The notes beneath the pieces are model-generated. The model saw only the letters and a list, made by a program, of their open reading frames with translations. It did not search any database and was not told the DNA's origin. A program made the translations under genes and the position numbers. From Myotis daubentonii (taxonomy: Eukaryota; Chordata; Mammalia; Chiroptera; Vespertilionidae), in the NCBI RefSeq assembly GCF_963259705.1, contig NC_081844.1, positions 111,137,965 through 111,201,964 of the forward strand: 64,000 bases of DNA, in the 5' to 3' direction. Shown one piece after another: positions 12,901 to 24,912 of the stretch. Position 1 is the stretch's first letter. Each line of letters begins with the position of its first letter.

Positions 12901-13069
12901 AGGGCCTCGGGTCTGCGGGCCCTTCCCATTGCCTGTGTCATCTCACAGCTGTTTCGCTGCCGTCGTGCTCCCTGCGTCAGGTGCCGCCACGGAAACCTCG
13001 TGCCTCGCCCTCACCAAGCCCACACCCCTTCCCCTCCTGACCCCAAGGCTGCGCAGGCCTGTCCTGCCA

Positions 13070-13200
13070 GCACGTGTGTGTGCGTGTGTCAGTGTCGCGC
13101 ACATGTGTGTGCTTGTGTGTGCACACGGCGTGAATGTGTGTGCCACGTGAATGTGTGTGCGCACAGTGTGCGTGTGTGTGCACGCATGCAGAGCTGCACC
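13070..13200. repeat. Imperfect TG/CA alternating tract
   Basis: The stretch is dominated by interrupted GTGTGTG and GCGCAC runs (for example gtgtgtgcgtgtgtc and gtgcgtgtgtgtgcacgc). Alternating purine-pyrimidine sequence of this length has Z-DNA-forming potential. The interruptions indicate an old, stabilised microsatellite. Confidence 0.8.
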
Positions 13201-13990
13201 AGGTATCCTGAGTGTTTCTCCCTGCGGCTCTGGGTGTGATTGTAAAAGCAGAATTCAATGTGGCCTCTGCGAGCCAGGAGGATCTGGCTGTGTCCACAGG
13301 GGACAGTTTCTGAAGGACACTCGCGTCCCAGTTGCTGGGAACACGTGGGGGGGGGCGCCCTTTGCTCTCCACTGGCTGGGGGGTAGGGCGATCGCTTCCT
13401 GAGGTCATGGGGTTATGGCCTGAGCTGTGGTCGCCACATTGGCAGCTAGGAGCCTGTTAGCAGCCTCCTGTCATGGCACAGACCCAGTTCCTCCCTCCGG
13501 AGCCGGGGGTGGGGGGGCGTGCGGGGGGCTCCCTCTGACTCTGGGGTCTCGCTGGCTCCTCTGCCCTGAGGCAGGTCCGTCGGCGGCCACTGCGGGGAGC
13601 TCTGCACACGTGCCTGCTCAGCTGCAAGCGGCCACCCTGGAAGGCGTGTCCGAGTCACTCCTGCTTAGGACTTCCAGGTGCGCACGCTGGTGCTGCAGCA
13701 GTGAGCGTTCTTGTTTCCAGGTTCCCACCCTCCCTCCCTCCCTGGGCCACAGTGCAGCGCTGGCCGCTGGTTCCTGCGCCCGCAGCTCTCTGAGGCCCCT
13801 GTGCCTGTGGGGACCCCCGGCTGGTTCTGGAGCACAGACTTGGTCACCTGCTCCGTGGCCCTGTCTCCTGTGAGCAGCAGAGGTCCCTGGGGCCTAGGAA
13901 TCCCTCAGGACACGACCCCCCCCCTCCGGCCGCACGTGGAACATGGTGCCACGCACTCCTCTCGTGCAGCCTTGGCGCCTCATGTGTTGC

Positions 13991-14148
13991 TTTTTTCTTT
14001 CAATTGATTTTTAGAGAGAGAGGAAGGGAGGGGGGAGAGAGAAACATCAGTGGGTTGCCTCCTATACACACCTCTCCTGGGGGTCGAGCCCGCAACCTTT
14101 TGGTGTTCAGGACAACACTCCAGTCAGCCGCGCCCCCGGCCAGGGCTG
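13991..14148 (-). mobile_element. Ves-type SINE
   Basis: Read on the - strand, a tRNA-like head beginning in 'gccctggccggggg' is followed by a diverged B-box area, a body with 'cccactgatgtttctctctc', and an A/T-rich tail next to 13991. The polypurine block is visible on the + strand at 14021-14045. It lies about 2.6 kb downstream of the GPR146 stop codon. Confidence 0.8.
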
Positions 14149-14159
14149 CATATTCGTTA

Positions 14160-14880
14160 GTAACATACGGCGGGAATGTTAAAATCACTGCGTCGCTCTT
14201 CACTGGCTCATCCAATCTCCAGTGTCCTGAGTGCTTACTGTGTGCAGTGACGGAGGGCGCTGGTGAGACCGGCCCCTTGCAGGGGGACATGGGGCTCCCA
14301 TGCTGGCCGGAGGCACCGGAGGCAGCTAGCTGGAGCCCCCGGGATGCCCCCAGGTCTGCTCCACGGAGAGCCGCAGGCCTCTGGCCAGCTGCCGGGAGGG
14401 AAGGACCCACAGAAAGAGCCAGCAGGGTGACCGGACGGCAGGAGGCGAAGCGCCAGCTGTGTCCTCTCAGATACGTCGCCTGACCGCGGAGACACAGATC
14501 TGAGCGTTCAGAGGCTGGAGAATAAGTATCAAATAATTTAATAGCCTCCCGACGTGTGGGACTTTCCTCAGCAGTTTCTCAAATACATAGAACTTCAGGC
14601 AGATGGTGTGGCCCCCGGGGCAGCTGTCACAGCTTACAAATGAGGAAGCCTCCAATTCCAACTGATTTTAAATTCAAGAGCTTGACATGCAGTATAACTT
14701 CTTGTGAAGCATGACAAGGTAGATGAGTTTTTGTGAACAAAAGAAAGATAATTAACTTAAAAATTACAATAGTCAAGAAGTGCTGGTAGAATGAGTGACC
14801 TTGGGCGTAAAGTGAGAGCTTGTATCCTGGCATCGTGCAAACTCACACATAGGGCTGGTCAGTTAAGAAAGCAGGACTGA
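14160..14880. other. AT-richer stretch, possible MIR fragment at 14195-14260
   Basis: The segment 'gagtgcttactgtgtgcagtgac' near 14230 resembles the core of an ancient MIR SINE read on the - strand. The following part to 14880 is unusually AT-rich for this window (about 14490-14800) and has no open frame with coding character. It lies beyond the likely GPR146 poly(A) site. Confidence 0.3.
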
Positions 14881-15428
14881 GTGCACACTCTGTTGGCTAC
14901 TCCCAGTAGCTCCTCGCTCTCCTCTGCGCAGCTCAATTCCTCCCATTCTTTGGCAACAGCGCGGGTCAGACCTTCCGGAAGAAGGGCAGGTGGGCCTGCA
15001 GGTCATCCAGGTGTGCAGGGTGGGTGGGCAGCAGGCGGGGGCGGGGCGGAGAAGGTGAGGTCTCTCCTGGTGCCCAGGAGAGCAGTGGAGAGGGTCCCTG
15101 TGAGAGGGGAGGGTCTGCCGCGGGGCCCAGTCTGCCGCGGGCTGGTGCCCCACCAGGAAGAGCTCTCAGCGCCGCGGACACTCCAGCGCGTGGGCTTTGG
15201 GACAGAGCCAGCAGCCCGCCCAGGCTCCCAGGAGGCCCCCAGGAACGAGCCAGGTAGTAGCCAAAACCACTGAGAAATGACATTGAAAAACGTGATTTGA
15301 GGCGCCCTACCCTGTTTGGGGAAGAGCAGCTGGGCTGCAGGGCAGGGCTGTGGGCAGACGCTAGGCACTCAGGATCCCCTGGCCCAGGGCTCCTGCGCGG
15401 GAGCAGGGGAGACAGACCAGGAGGGGCT

Positions 15429-15434
15429 TTTATT
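15429..15434 (-). terminator. Candidate GPR146 poly(A) signal
   Basis: AATAAA occurs on the - strand (tttatt on +) about 1.3 kb past the GPR146 stop codon. It is the first canonical hexamer found downstream of the gene, and 1.3 kb is a plausible 3' UTR length for this gene. Usage cannot be verified from sequence alone. Confidence 0.4.
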
Positions 15435-16745
15435 TATACCGACCGCCTCCCTGACCAGGGCCCGCTGTGCCGGGGCCCATGGCCTTGGCCTGGAGCCTGC
15501 AGACTGAGCCGCAGCAGCAGCAGCGCGCGCGCAGGGGAGGGGAGCGCCGCCACAGCCGCACTCACTCCACCGGGTCCCCGGGTGGAGCCATGACGGGCCC
15601 CTCGTGCAGCCCTGGTGCCTAGGCTGGAGGGGGTGGGGTTGGCCTGCGGCACCTGCAGGCCTGGGCGGGGCACAGGCTGTGCCTGGTGTGGAAGGACTGG
15701 GGCCGGGGTCCTGGCACTTCTTGGGCAGGCAGGCACGCTCTGCACTACCCTGGACACACCTGTCTGCGGGCCGCGTCTCCAGGCTGTCAGCACGGGAGGG
15801 GCAACCCAGCGTCGGTCACTGTTTCCTCCCAAAGACACGGCACCACTCACGTCAGGGTTTGCTACCAAATGAATTTTCTGCAAGCTTGAAAAATCTTCCT
15901 GTTCATAGGCTTTTGGGTTTCGAAACTGGCATCAGAGGGTTACGAGCCTGGATTCTGTCGTAAGGACTTGGGGGCGGCGACGGGGGGGCCGTCAAGTGCA
16001 AAGTGGCTGCTTACAGAACAGCCTGGATGGAGGCAGGAGGAGGGTGAACCCCGCTTTCCTCCGACCCCATGCAGCCACTTCTCGAAAGTAGGCCAGCCTC
16101 ACTCCGGTCACGCAGCGTCCACTGACGCGGACCTGGCGGCCGGTGGCGGCGGCAGCGTGGGGGCCAAGGTCTGTGCTCGGGAGCGAGGTCACCTGCCGTC
16201 CCAGCCTCCAGACCAGGCGCTCAGTCCCGGGCCCCAGCGGGTCACAGTCCCACGTGGGACACGCACGCCTGGCCTCGCCCTCGACAGGACCCTGTGGTGG
16301 CCCCGGCTGCGCCCCATCCACGTCTGTGCTGTGTCCTGTGTCCTTCATTGGAATGCTCCGTGGCTTTTCTTTCAAGCATCTTTATAAACCTAAGGCGGGG
16401 GTCAAGCACTCCAGCAACACAGAGTGTAAATACTGGCTTTCATTTCCGTCACTGCATTCGTGAAGCCCGTGGGAGGGCGCTGGGGGGACGCCGCCTCCAG
16501 GAGCCGGCCTGAGCGCGGCTCCCCTCCGCACAGGCCCCTGGTCCAGAGCCCTGGCCTGTACTGTGGTGTGTTCTCGCCTCGGCGCTTCCCTGCGGGGACG
16601 GCGACAGAGCTACAGGTGGCAAAGTGCTGTGACTGGCTGAGCGCCGGCCCCTCCTCCCCCGGGCTCAGACCCGGTCGGTGGGCATGCACTGAGCCCGCAG
16701 GCTGTGCACCAGCGGCGCCTCTGGCTGGTCCGTGCTGCTGGCCGT

Positions 16746-17747
16746 CTACGCCAGCACCTGCTGGACCCCTGCCTGGTCCGCGGGGCAGCTCTGGCGCCCG
16801 CAGGGCATCTTCTTGGCCAGCCGGCGCAGCTTGCCGGGGAAGCTCTTGTTGATGCAGCGGTACAGCAGCGGCGTCACGGCGCTGCTGGAGAAGGCCAGGC
16901 CCCGGGACAGGTCCTTCGCGAAGAGCAGTGTCCCCGGGTGCTGCCCGGCCACCGCCCCCCCGCGCAGGGCCAGCGACGTGTGCCCCAGGAGGGTCAGGTA
17001 GTGCGGCGTCCAGAGCCCAAACTGTGTGCACACGGTGGCCACCAGGAGCCTGTGCACCGAGGGGTCCAGCCTCCCCGAGTCCTGGTCGAGGGGCGTGTCC
17101 TCCTTGCGGATCCGGGAGATGAGCACGAGGGCGTAGAGCACAGCCAGGCCGGGCACCAGGTACCCGATGAACACCAGGATGGCGTCGGCGGCCTCCGGGT
17201 GCTGCATCTTGGCGCACTCGACGATCCGGGCCGCCACGTGGCTGCAGATGTAGAAGAGCAGGGAGGAGAAGCTGGTGAGCAGGGCGCCGCCCCAGACGAA
17301 GCCGCACACGTGCCGGCTGTTGTAGACGCTGGACATGTAGGTGCGGGGCAGCGCCCGCTCGATGTAGTAGTCGAGGCTGAGCAGGGCCGTGGAGTACATG
17401 GTCACCAGGGAGCAGACGTTGAACAGGACCAGCAGCGTCACGTGGGCCTCGCTGCTGAAGCCCCACAGGGCCCACCCGGAGGCGCTGGGGCCCAGCAGGT
17501 GCGCGGGCGCCAGGGCGCTGAGCACCAGGCCGGCCACGGCCATGTTCACGAAGTAGACGTCGGGCATGGTCATGCTGCCCTGGTCCTGCAGGTTCGCCAG
17601 CACCAGCAGCGCGTTGTAGCCCAGGCCCACGGGCACGCCGACCGCCAGGTAGAGCAGGGAGAAGGCGGACAGCACCAGCTGGGCGTGCTGGCAGAGGGGC
17701 TGGTCCTCGCCCCGACCCGTGCCGTTGAGCGGACCGCAGCTCCACAT
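16746..17747 (-). CDS. GPR146: G protein-coupled receptor 146 (orphan class A receptor)
   Basis: The 333-codon frame is uninterrupted and matches the length of human GPR146. Recognisable blocks are an N-terminal MWSC with an NGT glycosylation sequon at residues 8-10, TM1 ending [12 protein letters not shown]2 [21 protein letters not shown]3 followed by [15 protein letters not shown] (a DYY-type variant of the DRY motif), TM4 [21 protein letters not shown]6 preceded by [21 protein letters not shown]7 [11 protein letters not shown] (TPLLY in place of NPxxY) and the C-terminal GVQQVLA. The start is supported by a splice acceptor (ctctccccacag) 17 bp before the ATG, so the whole coding region lies in one terminal exon and the 5' UTR exon(s) lie at higher coordinates. 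In mammals the receptor sits at the plasma membrane and has been linked to hepatic cholesterol metabolism and C-peptide signalling; ligand assignment is unsettled. It is nested antisense inside C7orf50. Confidence 0.96.
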   Translation of the reverse strand: MWSCGPLNGTGRGEDQPLCQHAQLVLSAFSLLYLAVGVPVGLGYNALLVLANLQDQGSMTMPDVYFVNMAVAGLVLSALAPAHLLGPSASGWALWGFSSEAHVTLLVLFNVCSLVTMYSTALLSLDYYIERALPRTYMSSVYNSRHVCGFVWGGALLTSFSSLLFYICSHVAARIVECAKMQHPEAADAILVFIGYLVPGLAVLYALVLISRIRKEDTPLDQDSGRLDPSVHRLLVATVCTQFGLWTPHYLTLLGHTSLALRGGAVAGQHPGTLLFAKDLSRGLAFSSSAVTPLLYRCINKSFPGKLRRLAKKMPCGRQSCPADQAGVQQVLA

Positions 17748-17764
17748 GGTGCTGGGGCAGCTGG

Positions 17765-20700
17765 CTGTGGGGAGAGCAGGGAGGTTAGTCGTCACCCGGA
17801 GCCAGAGCCCCAGGCCCGTAGGTCCCCAGAGAGCTGGGCTTTCTAACAAGGAAGCTCCATGAAAGTCAAGTGTCGCCGCAGGTGCTACCCAGAGCCTGAG
17901 GGCCAGGCTAGGAAGGCCAGCGCTGCAGGGAAGCTCGTGGCCACAGGCCCATCCCTGAGGAGGCTGAGCCCCGGGCCATTTACCCCGGCTGCTCTGGGGC
18001 TGCGGCCCCACCGGCTCACCACACAGTGGCTGGCAGTCAGGGCCTCTCCCCCAGGACGGACGCCCTGCAGCCCCTGCTGACCTGGGCCGGAGCCTTCGGG
18101 CCTCTGCGCAGTCCTGCCCCTGCCCTTCGCCCAGCTGTGACTGGAAAGTGAGATGAACACAAAGCGCCCTCAGACGCTGGTGGCCCAGCCAGGGCGCCCC
18201 CAGGGGAGGGAGGGCCTGCCTGAGGCCTGGCTCCCGCGCCAGCTCAGCCTCATCAGCCCCTCCCGCTCCAAAGCCGCCTGCCAGGGGAGCAGGGACTGAG
18301 CGATGGACTGAGTGAGGGCGCAGCCTCTGGGCCGGGGAGGACACAGCCGGCCCTCTGGCCTGAACCTGGGCTCTTCCCCACACGCGTGGGGATCGACAGT
18401 CCCTCTGCCCGCATTCCCTGTCTCACGGTGCCTGGGTAGCACAGGACGCCGCACAAGCAGCCCGAGGGCGGGCAGAGGCGCTGGGCGCTGGTGCAGGGTC
18501 ACGGTGAGCCTGAGCCTCAGGGAGAGTAGGAAGCGCTGCTCTGGGAGATGCCCGCACCAGGGGCTGGAGACCTGAGGGACCTGCAGGGGGCGGGGCTCAG
18601 GTGACGTCGCCCGTGGGAGCCTGGCCCTGTCCTCCCGCGTCTCGGGCCGTGCATGTCCGGTCCGGGTGGCCTGTCGTCCAGTGCATGGGAGGCCTGGGTG
18701 GGCTCGGCACTGGCATCGGAGAGAACTGGCAGGAAGAGCAGGAAAAACTTACGACCCGATGTAGTTTGGCCCAAGCACCAGTGCTCGCAGGCCAGGTGAG
18801 GGCCTCTCAGCAACACTCGTGTCCCAGGCTCAGGCACAGGCACAGTCAGCCCTGCCGGGGGCACTGCCCCCCTGGGTGCCATGGACAAAGGGCTCTGCCG
18901 CCTGTGGGTCCGGAGCCCGTCCTGTAGCAGGTCCCACAAACCTTTCCCGTGTCTGCCACGCCCCACCACCGTGCCGGAGGCTGAGGCTCAGCAGTGAGCA
19001 GCGGGGAGGCCCCACCCGTGGTGGGGAGGGAGGGGGGTGCAGGAGTCGGCGCCCCCACGCCCTCTGAGCGCCATGGGGTAGGTGGGAGGGACACCGAGTT
19101 TGTGGCAATGTCCTAACAGCCTGGTGAGCGCCTCCCAGCAGCCCAAGGAGGTGGGTGCAGGTGGTAACGAAAACGCTGGGCAACCCCGCTCTGCCCACAC
19201 GTGCGGTCACGTCACTGTCCACAGTGTGCTCCTCGGCCTGCGGGGCTGGATTCCAGGGGGGCAGGTGCACCAGGCAGGGTCCCCCACGGCCCCTGGCGCC
19301 TCTGGCACAGCTCGGGAAGCTTGGCTCTTCACACGCTGCGGGAGGAGCTGGGCGCGGCACCCTTCAGCTGCCTCCCGCAGTTTCCCTTCTCCCATTCCCC
19401 AGCGAGGCTGTGAGCACACGCGCAGGTATGTGAACGCTGTCTCCTGTCCTGGTGCCCCCTCCCTCTCAAGGCTCCTGCTGAGCCAGGAGCATGGGTGTGG
19501 GGTTTGTCCACCTGACCTCGCTGTTCCCGTCCCCAGCAAACACTGCCTTCCTGCGGCCACCCCAGCCGTCCCGGCCTTGCCGAGCTGCACGCCCCAGGGC
19601 CCCTGGAGTCTACCAGGGTGTTCCCACCTGTCCCGCGTCACCGTGGGGGCAGGAGGTGGGGCCACAGCCTCTGGGAGGCAGGCGCCCACTGTCACTGGAA
19701 CAGGTGGCGTCTGTCCCTGGGGGTCCGCTGCCAGGTCACAGACCAAGAGATGCCCTCTTGGTCCCACAAGGCTGGCCCTTCTCAGGCCTCCACTGCCCGC
19801 TTCCTGCCCTCACCTGCCCTGTCCGTGCTCATGTTCTGAGCGCCGGGCCACCGTCTCCTCGCAGCAGCCCCTGCTCCCCTGGCAGGTCTGCGGCCCCCCC
19901 CCCCCCCAGGCTGTGTGCACGGCTCTGTCCCCACTGCGGGCGGCCCGCACGCCCCAGCCCGTGTGTGGGGCTCACACGGCGAGGAGCTCCTCTCACCTGA
20001 AGTGAACCGAGCAGACATTTGGGCAGAAACTCAGGACACAGGTGTACCTTCTGGGACGCACGCTGGGCCTTGGGTCAGTGCTGTCCCTGGGGTGGGCGGG
20101 GCACAGAGCCAGGAGGCAGCAGCACAGCCTGCAGGCCCGCCTGCCCCCCCACCCCAGCCACGGCACAGGGACTGCACCCCGCAGCAGTGGCTGGCCTCGA
20201 GCAAGCGTCGGTTTGGCCCAGACCGGCTGGTTCTTGGGAAATGGTCACGTGAAATAAAATCCGTAGAGAATTTCCTGGAAGCCAGGGGGACAGGCGGGGA
20301 CTGTGCGCTGGGCTTCCGAGCAGACAGGCCGCGTGCGTGCTGCTGGCAGCGCGTAAGCATCCCGCCCGCCCGTGTGGCCTCCCGCACCAGCCGGAGGGGA
20401 GGGACTGGCTTCAGGTGCAGGTTCGGGCCCGGTGCCCGCTCGCTTTCAGGTGTTTCCCATGGGCGGTGTGGCGGGGTCCCTGGTCCCCCCAGGTGTGAAC
20501 AGGCGTCTGGCACGTTCTAGAGTGCAGACCTCTCACCCTTACCCTGTGAGCTCGCGGGGTGGGGGCAGGGTCCCCCACGGCCCTGGCGCCTCTGGCAGGA
20601 CTTGGCCCCACCCCTCTGGCCCCCATTTCCCTGCAGTCACTCCCCTTCCCTCCTGGGTCTGGTTCTGTGAGTCCAGGAAGGAGCTCCCTGGCAACAATGC

Positions 20701-23700
20701 TCGGCCCCTCCCCCTCTGTCCCCCCTCCCCCCTCCCCTCAGGCACAGGCCTCGGAGGCAGCAGCCGGATTCCAGGTATCCAGCCTGTTCCTTCCTGAGAC
20801 AGGAACTCACAACTCAGCGGTGCAGACCCGGCTCCTGGAAGGGCCTCTCTGCTTCTTGGTCCCCTGACCGGACAGGAGAGAGGGGGCGGCTCCCTCCAGC
20901 CGCGGGCGCTTCTGCAGAGCGCCTCCCTGTGCCAGCCGGCGTCCTGCCAGCCCTCAGCTGAAGGGCTCTGGTTGAGAGGGCTCCGGTGGCGCGCCGGCCC
21001 AGCCTTAAGAACAGGCCTGCTCCTGCCCCCTCTCCCTCCTCCGACCAGGCCAGGCCCTCGGTGCTGCCCCACCTCTGGCTACTGCCTCTGCAGGTCACCT
21101 CCAGACTCACTGGCCGGTTGGGCCACCTTCTTCCCATTCTTGTCACTGACCCGCCCACTCCCTGAAACCCTCCCCCACAATTCTTAGGACTGGCGCCCAC
21201 GTGCAGTGGCAGCCTCGTCCACGCCCGTGTCCCATGAGACACTGGGAAAGGCAGCCTGCCGTCTGTCAATGCAGCGTGCACCCCAGGCCCATGGCCCTGG
21301 CTCTATCCCTGGCCTCTCCCTCCTGCTGGTCCGGGTCCCTTCCCCACCTCTCTCCGTGGGGGCAGGACACAGGAAGTGTCTGTGCTGCCATGGGGCATGT
21401 CCCGTCTTCATGGGGGGAAGGAAGGGCGGCCGCCCTGCAGGAGGGTGCTGCCACCCGCGGGGGCTCCTCTTCGTGAGGAATGAGAACGCACTCGCCCTCC
21501 CTGCCCAAGCTGCCAGGGGGCCATGGGGCTTGGGAATCTTTAAAGGAATCAGAGCTGTGGTCAGTTCCTCTGGGCCAGAGGGAAGGCCAGGCCGAGGTGG
21601 CGAGGCCAGCTGTGTCCCCGATGCCGGGCGCTGCCCACGGCCTCTCTACTGTGGAGCGGTGGCCTCGGGCCGCCATCCCGGCCACACCGACCGGGGACCA
21701 GGCGAGCGGCCACGGCACCAGGCATGGCTTCTCTGAGCATCGCTGGAGGTCCTGTCCCGTCCAGTCCCTAAGGCCTCCCGGAGCCTCGGTGGGACTGCCT
21801 GTCACCAGCTGAAGGGGGCTCCTCCAAGGCCGCCCGCACCCCACCACCCAGTCCTCAAGGCGCTGTGCTGGCCGGCCAGGCCTCCGCCCAGGGCCGCCGG
21901 TGCAGCAGGTGCCTTCGGCCGCGCTCCCTCCTGGGCTGGTGGCGGGCTCTTGCCGGGTCCTCGGTGCTCTGGGCGCAGGCTGGAGGTGTGTGACTCCAGA
22001 GCAGGCTGCACTGGCCGCTCTCCCTGCTGGCCTGGAGGTCTGTGGAGGCGGGTCCAGGTGCCCCCGCTCTGCCTGGGCCTAGCAGGTGCTTCTGCGTCTG
22101 TGGGTTCTTCTCTTGGGCACCCGCAGGCCTGAGCGCGCTGCCCCTTTGGGGGCCTGTCGGACACTGAGGCCGGGCTCCCACGGCGGCGGCGGTGGCGGCC
22201 ACAGCGAGTCCGCGTGCGGCTGAAAGGCCCTGCGGGACCGGACAGGCCACACAGGCTCTGCCCAGCACCTGAGTCCCAAAAGACCACGCGGGCACCTCGG
22301 ACAGCAGCCTCCCCCGTCCTGGGGTGGGGCAAGAGGTGGCAGCACTGTCCTCTCCGGAGCGAGAAGGCAGCTCCCAGCGAGCCCTCTGCCCTGGCCGGCG
22401 CGTCCCCCGTGTGAGGGAGCTCTGAACAGGGCTCCCGGTGACCGAGGCTGCTGCGCAGGCCGCAGAGCGCCCAGTGGCTTGATCAGCGCAGCATGCAGAG
22501 CACAGGGTGCCTGGCCGTCCCTGGTGTCCGGGTGAGGAGGGTGCGGACCCCCTCCCCAGATCTTCCCCACAGGCAGCTGGGTGGGGGGGACTCAGGGTCC
22601 TGTTCGCTGACACGTGCGAAGAGAAAACCAGGGAGGGAGGGGTGAGGGCGTGAGGCCGTCACAGCCACGTGCAAGTCCTCCTGGGAGAGCACCCCGAGAA
22701 GGGCATGCTGGGGCCCCGCTGCGCCGGCAGACGGCAGAGGCCTGGCTGTGGGTCTGGTCGAGTCAGGGCTTTCCTGAGGTGGCCCTCGTCCCGAGCTCCT
22801 CACTGTATTCACAGCTGCCCCAGGAATGGGGACTGGAGAGGTGGAAAGCGCAGGTTCGTAACTATGACAACCGACACTGCAGGGACCACAGGCCAGTTGG
22901 GCTGGTGTCTGGCACAGAGGGAGCCCTGGCCTCCCTCTTCCTGGGCCTTTTGAAGACCCAGACTTGCAACCCGCAGCCCAGTGCATGTCCATAGCAACCA
23001 AAGGGAACTTTGCTGAAGCCAGGACCAGCGTCAGTCGTGATCTCCATGGAAACAGGATGCTGGCATGGTCAGAGCAGCAACTGGGGAAGTAACTGGGCCG
23101 ATGGCAGGGAGCAGGGGCCTCCCAGGAATCTTGTACACACAAGGCCAGCCTCGAGCCGTCCCGCTCCCCCAGCGCGACCTCACCTTCCCCTGCTCCGAGT
23201 CAGAGGCGCTGTCCTGCGCCCAGGTGCTCCGCGCTGGGCCCGCAGCCTGGCCGCTCACAGTCACTGCTGTCCACACACAGACTGCTGGCCTAGGTGCCCT
23301 TCCTCGCTGCCCCTTGACCACCAGACTCGCCCTTGAAGCTCGGCCCAGCAGGCCTCCGCACCTGGCCTCTGCCCGCCTCCACCGGCCCCACCTGCCGAGT
23401 CCTCTTCCCACCACCAGAGCTCTGAAGGGGGCGCTTTCTTGGTTGAGACCTGCAGTCGGCTGGCTCCATCTGCCAAGAGATGCTTCCGGTGGCGTGAAAG
23501 GCTTTCCCCACGGAGGCAGACGCGCTGACTGGAAGGGGGAGGCGGGGAGAGCTCTGTGGTCCCGCGAGTGGCGTGACCTTTGAGCCTTCAGAGACCCAGA
23601 GTGGGGTCGAGGCCAGGCTGGGCAGTGCGTCCGGAGTGGGCAGGAGCTCGGCTGGGACTCACCCTCCCACCAGTGTTCTGGGACAAAATGCTGTGAAAGG

Positions 23701-24660
23701 GACTCCTGAGCGTGTTTCCTCTGCACCCTGGCAGAAGCGTAGCCACAGGTAACCAGCTGGTCGGGTGCTTGCGCCCTGATCCCCTCGCAGCCGGTGCCTT
23801 CTGGGGGTGACGGGAAACGGCTCGTTATAGAGATGGGTTGTTTGGAAGTGGCAGCCTTTTGCTCTTTACGGTTCCAAATTGCCGAGTGGCGAGAATGAAC
23901 CCGGCAACCTGGTCAGGTGCACAAATGGAGCCGCCTCTCTCCAGGGAGCACGGCCCCTGGCTGCCTCGGGGAGGGCGTGGAGGAGACCGCAGCAGGGTCC
24001 TGGCCAGCGGGTGCCTGCGCGGCCACGGCCCCTCTCCTTGGAGAAGCAGGACACACGCTCTTTGTTTATGGAGACTGGTTAGTTGGGCTTTTCTGTTACC
24101 TGAGTAACTTGGTTTGAGGCTGCTACTCCCTCCAGGTACACCAGACCACGGGAAACCGGAAACACAAAGAGGCTGGCTCCAAGGGCCAGGCCAGGCCGAG
24201 CACAGCGCGTCGCATTTCACTCGCTCCGCCGGCGGCCCTGAACCAGGTGTGCTCTTACCTGGGGAAGGGCTCGGCCCACAGATCCTATCGCCACTGCTCT
24301 CGGAGGAGGAGCAGCCAGTTATTTCCATCCGTGGCCGTGGCTTCCTCAGCCCGCAGCTCCTGGCAGGCCCTGCGGCGCGTGTGGGAGGAGGGGCCGGAGG
24401 GGCTCTGCTGCACATGGAGACCCAGCAGCATCGCATTTTGGCAACTCAAATGAGAAGGTCCCCCTCCTCCTCCGCACTGAGCCTCTGCTTGTGGAACCTG
24501 CGCAGCTGAGGAGCCCGCGGCGGCAAGAGGAACTGTGGGAGGCGCAGCCTATGACAGGAGCGCGACTGGGGTGCACTCACACGGCGGCCAGTCTCCGGGA
24601 GGTCACGCCTCCCGCCCCCAAGACACGGCGGGTGGCAGCTATTTTGTCGGGAGTCCCAGC
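17765..24660. other. Presumed GPR146 5' intron and C7orf50 intron; no other gene recognised
   Basis: Starts at the intron side of the GPR146 acceptor. The sequence is GC-rich with many short shadow frames and no recognised exon. A 33-34-bp motif occurs twice (19274-19307 and 20565-20597), described under findings. A palindromic GTCACGTGA E-box occurs at 20244-20252. A 13-C run lies near 19.9 kb. Confidence 0.4.
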
Positions 24661-24663
24661 ATC

Positions 24664-24912
24664 CCCTAGGGCAGTGATGGCGAACCGATGACACGGGTGT
24701 CAGAGGTGACGTGCGAACTCATTTTTTTGGTTTATTTTTCTTTGTTAAATGGCATTTAAGTATATAAAATAAACATCAAAAATATGTCTTTGTTTTACTA
24801 TGGTTGCAAATATCAAAAAATTTCTATATGTGACACGGCACCAGAGTTAAGTTAGGGTTTTTCAAAATGCTGACACGCCGAGCTCAGAAGGTTCGCCGTC
24901 ACTGCCCTAGGG
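24664..24912. mobile_element. Non-autonomous hAT element with 8-bp target duplication
   Basis: The element itself is 24672-24904 (233 bp). Its 15-bp inverted ends, CAGTGATGGCGAACC and GGTTCGCCGTCACTG, match with one mismatch. It is flanked by a perfect 8-bp direct repeat, CCCTAGGG, at 24664-24671 and 24905-24912. An 8-bp duplication and CAGTG-type ends are hallmarks of hAT transposons. The interior is AT-rich and has no open frame, so it must have moved using a transposase made elsewhere. Its preservation fits the young nhAT families of vesper bats. Confidence 0.9.

Larger units (their letters stand above)
8660..13990. other. No recognised gene; low-complexity tracts
   Basis: GC-rich presumed intronic sequence. 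It contains a pyrimidine-rich minisatellite near 9.8-9.97 kb and a TG-rich tract near 13.07-13.2 kb, annotated separately, and a short GAGCCT-type repeat near 11.70-11.74 kb. No protein-like open frame was recognised. Confidence 0.4.

Noticed and set aside
13070..13200. CRISPR-like spaced repeat
   Set aside because: Irregular TG microsatellite in a mammalian genome; no unique spacers.
1..17000. GPER1 coding exon
   Set aside because: Expected near GPR146 by synteny, but no frame resembles it; it probably lies just beyond the left edge.
16402..17745. 447-codon minus-strand frame over GPR146
   Set aside because: Alternative frame of the same exon; the 333-codon frame matches GPR146 throughout.
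16704..17846. 380-codon plus-strand frame opposite GPR146
   Set aside because: Antisense shadow of a GC-rich coding exon; composition is Gly/Gln/His/Val-biased and has no domain signal.
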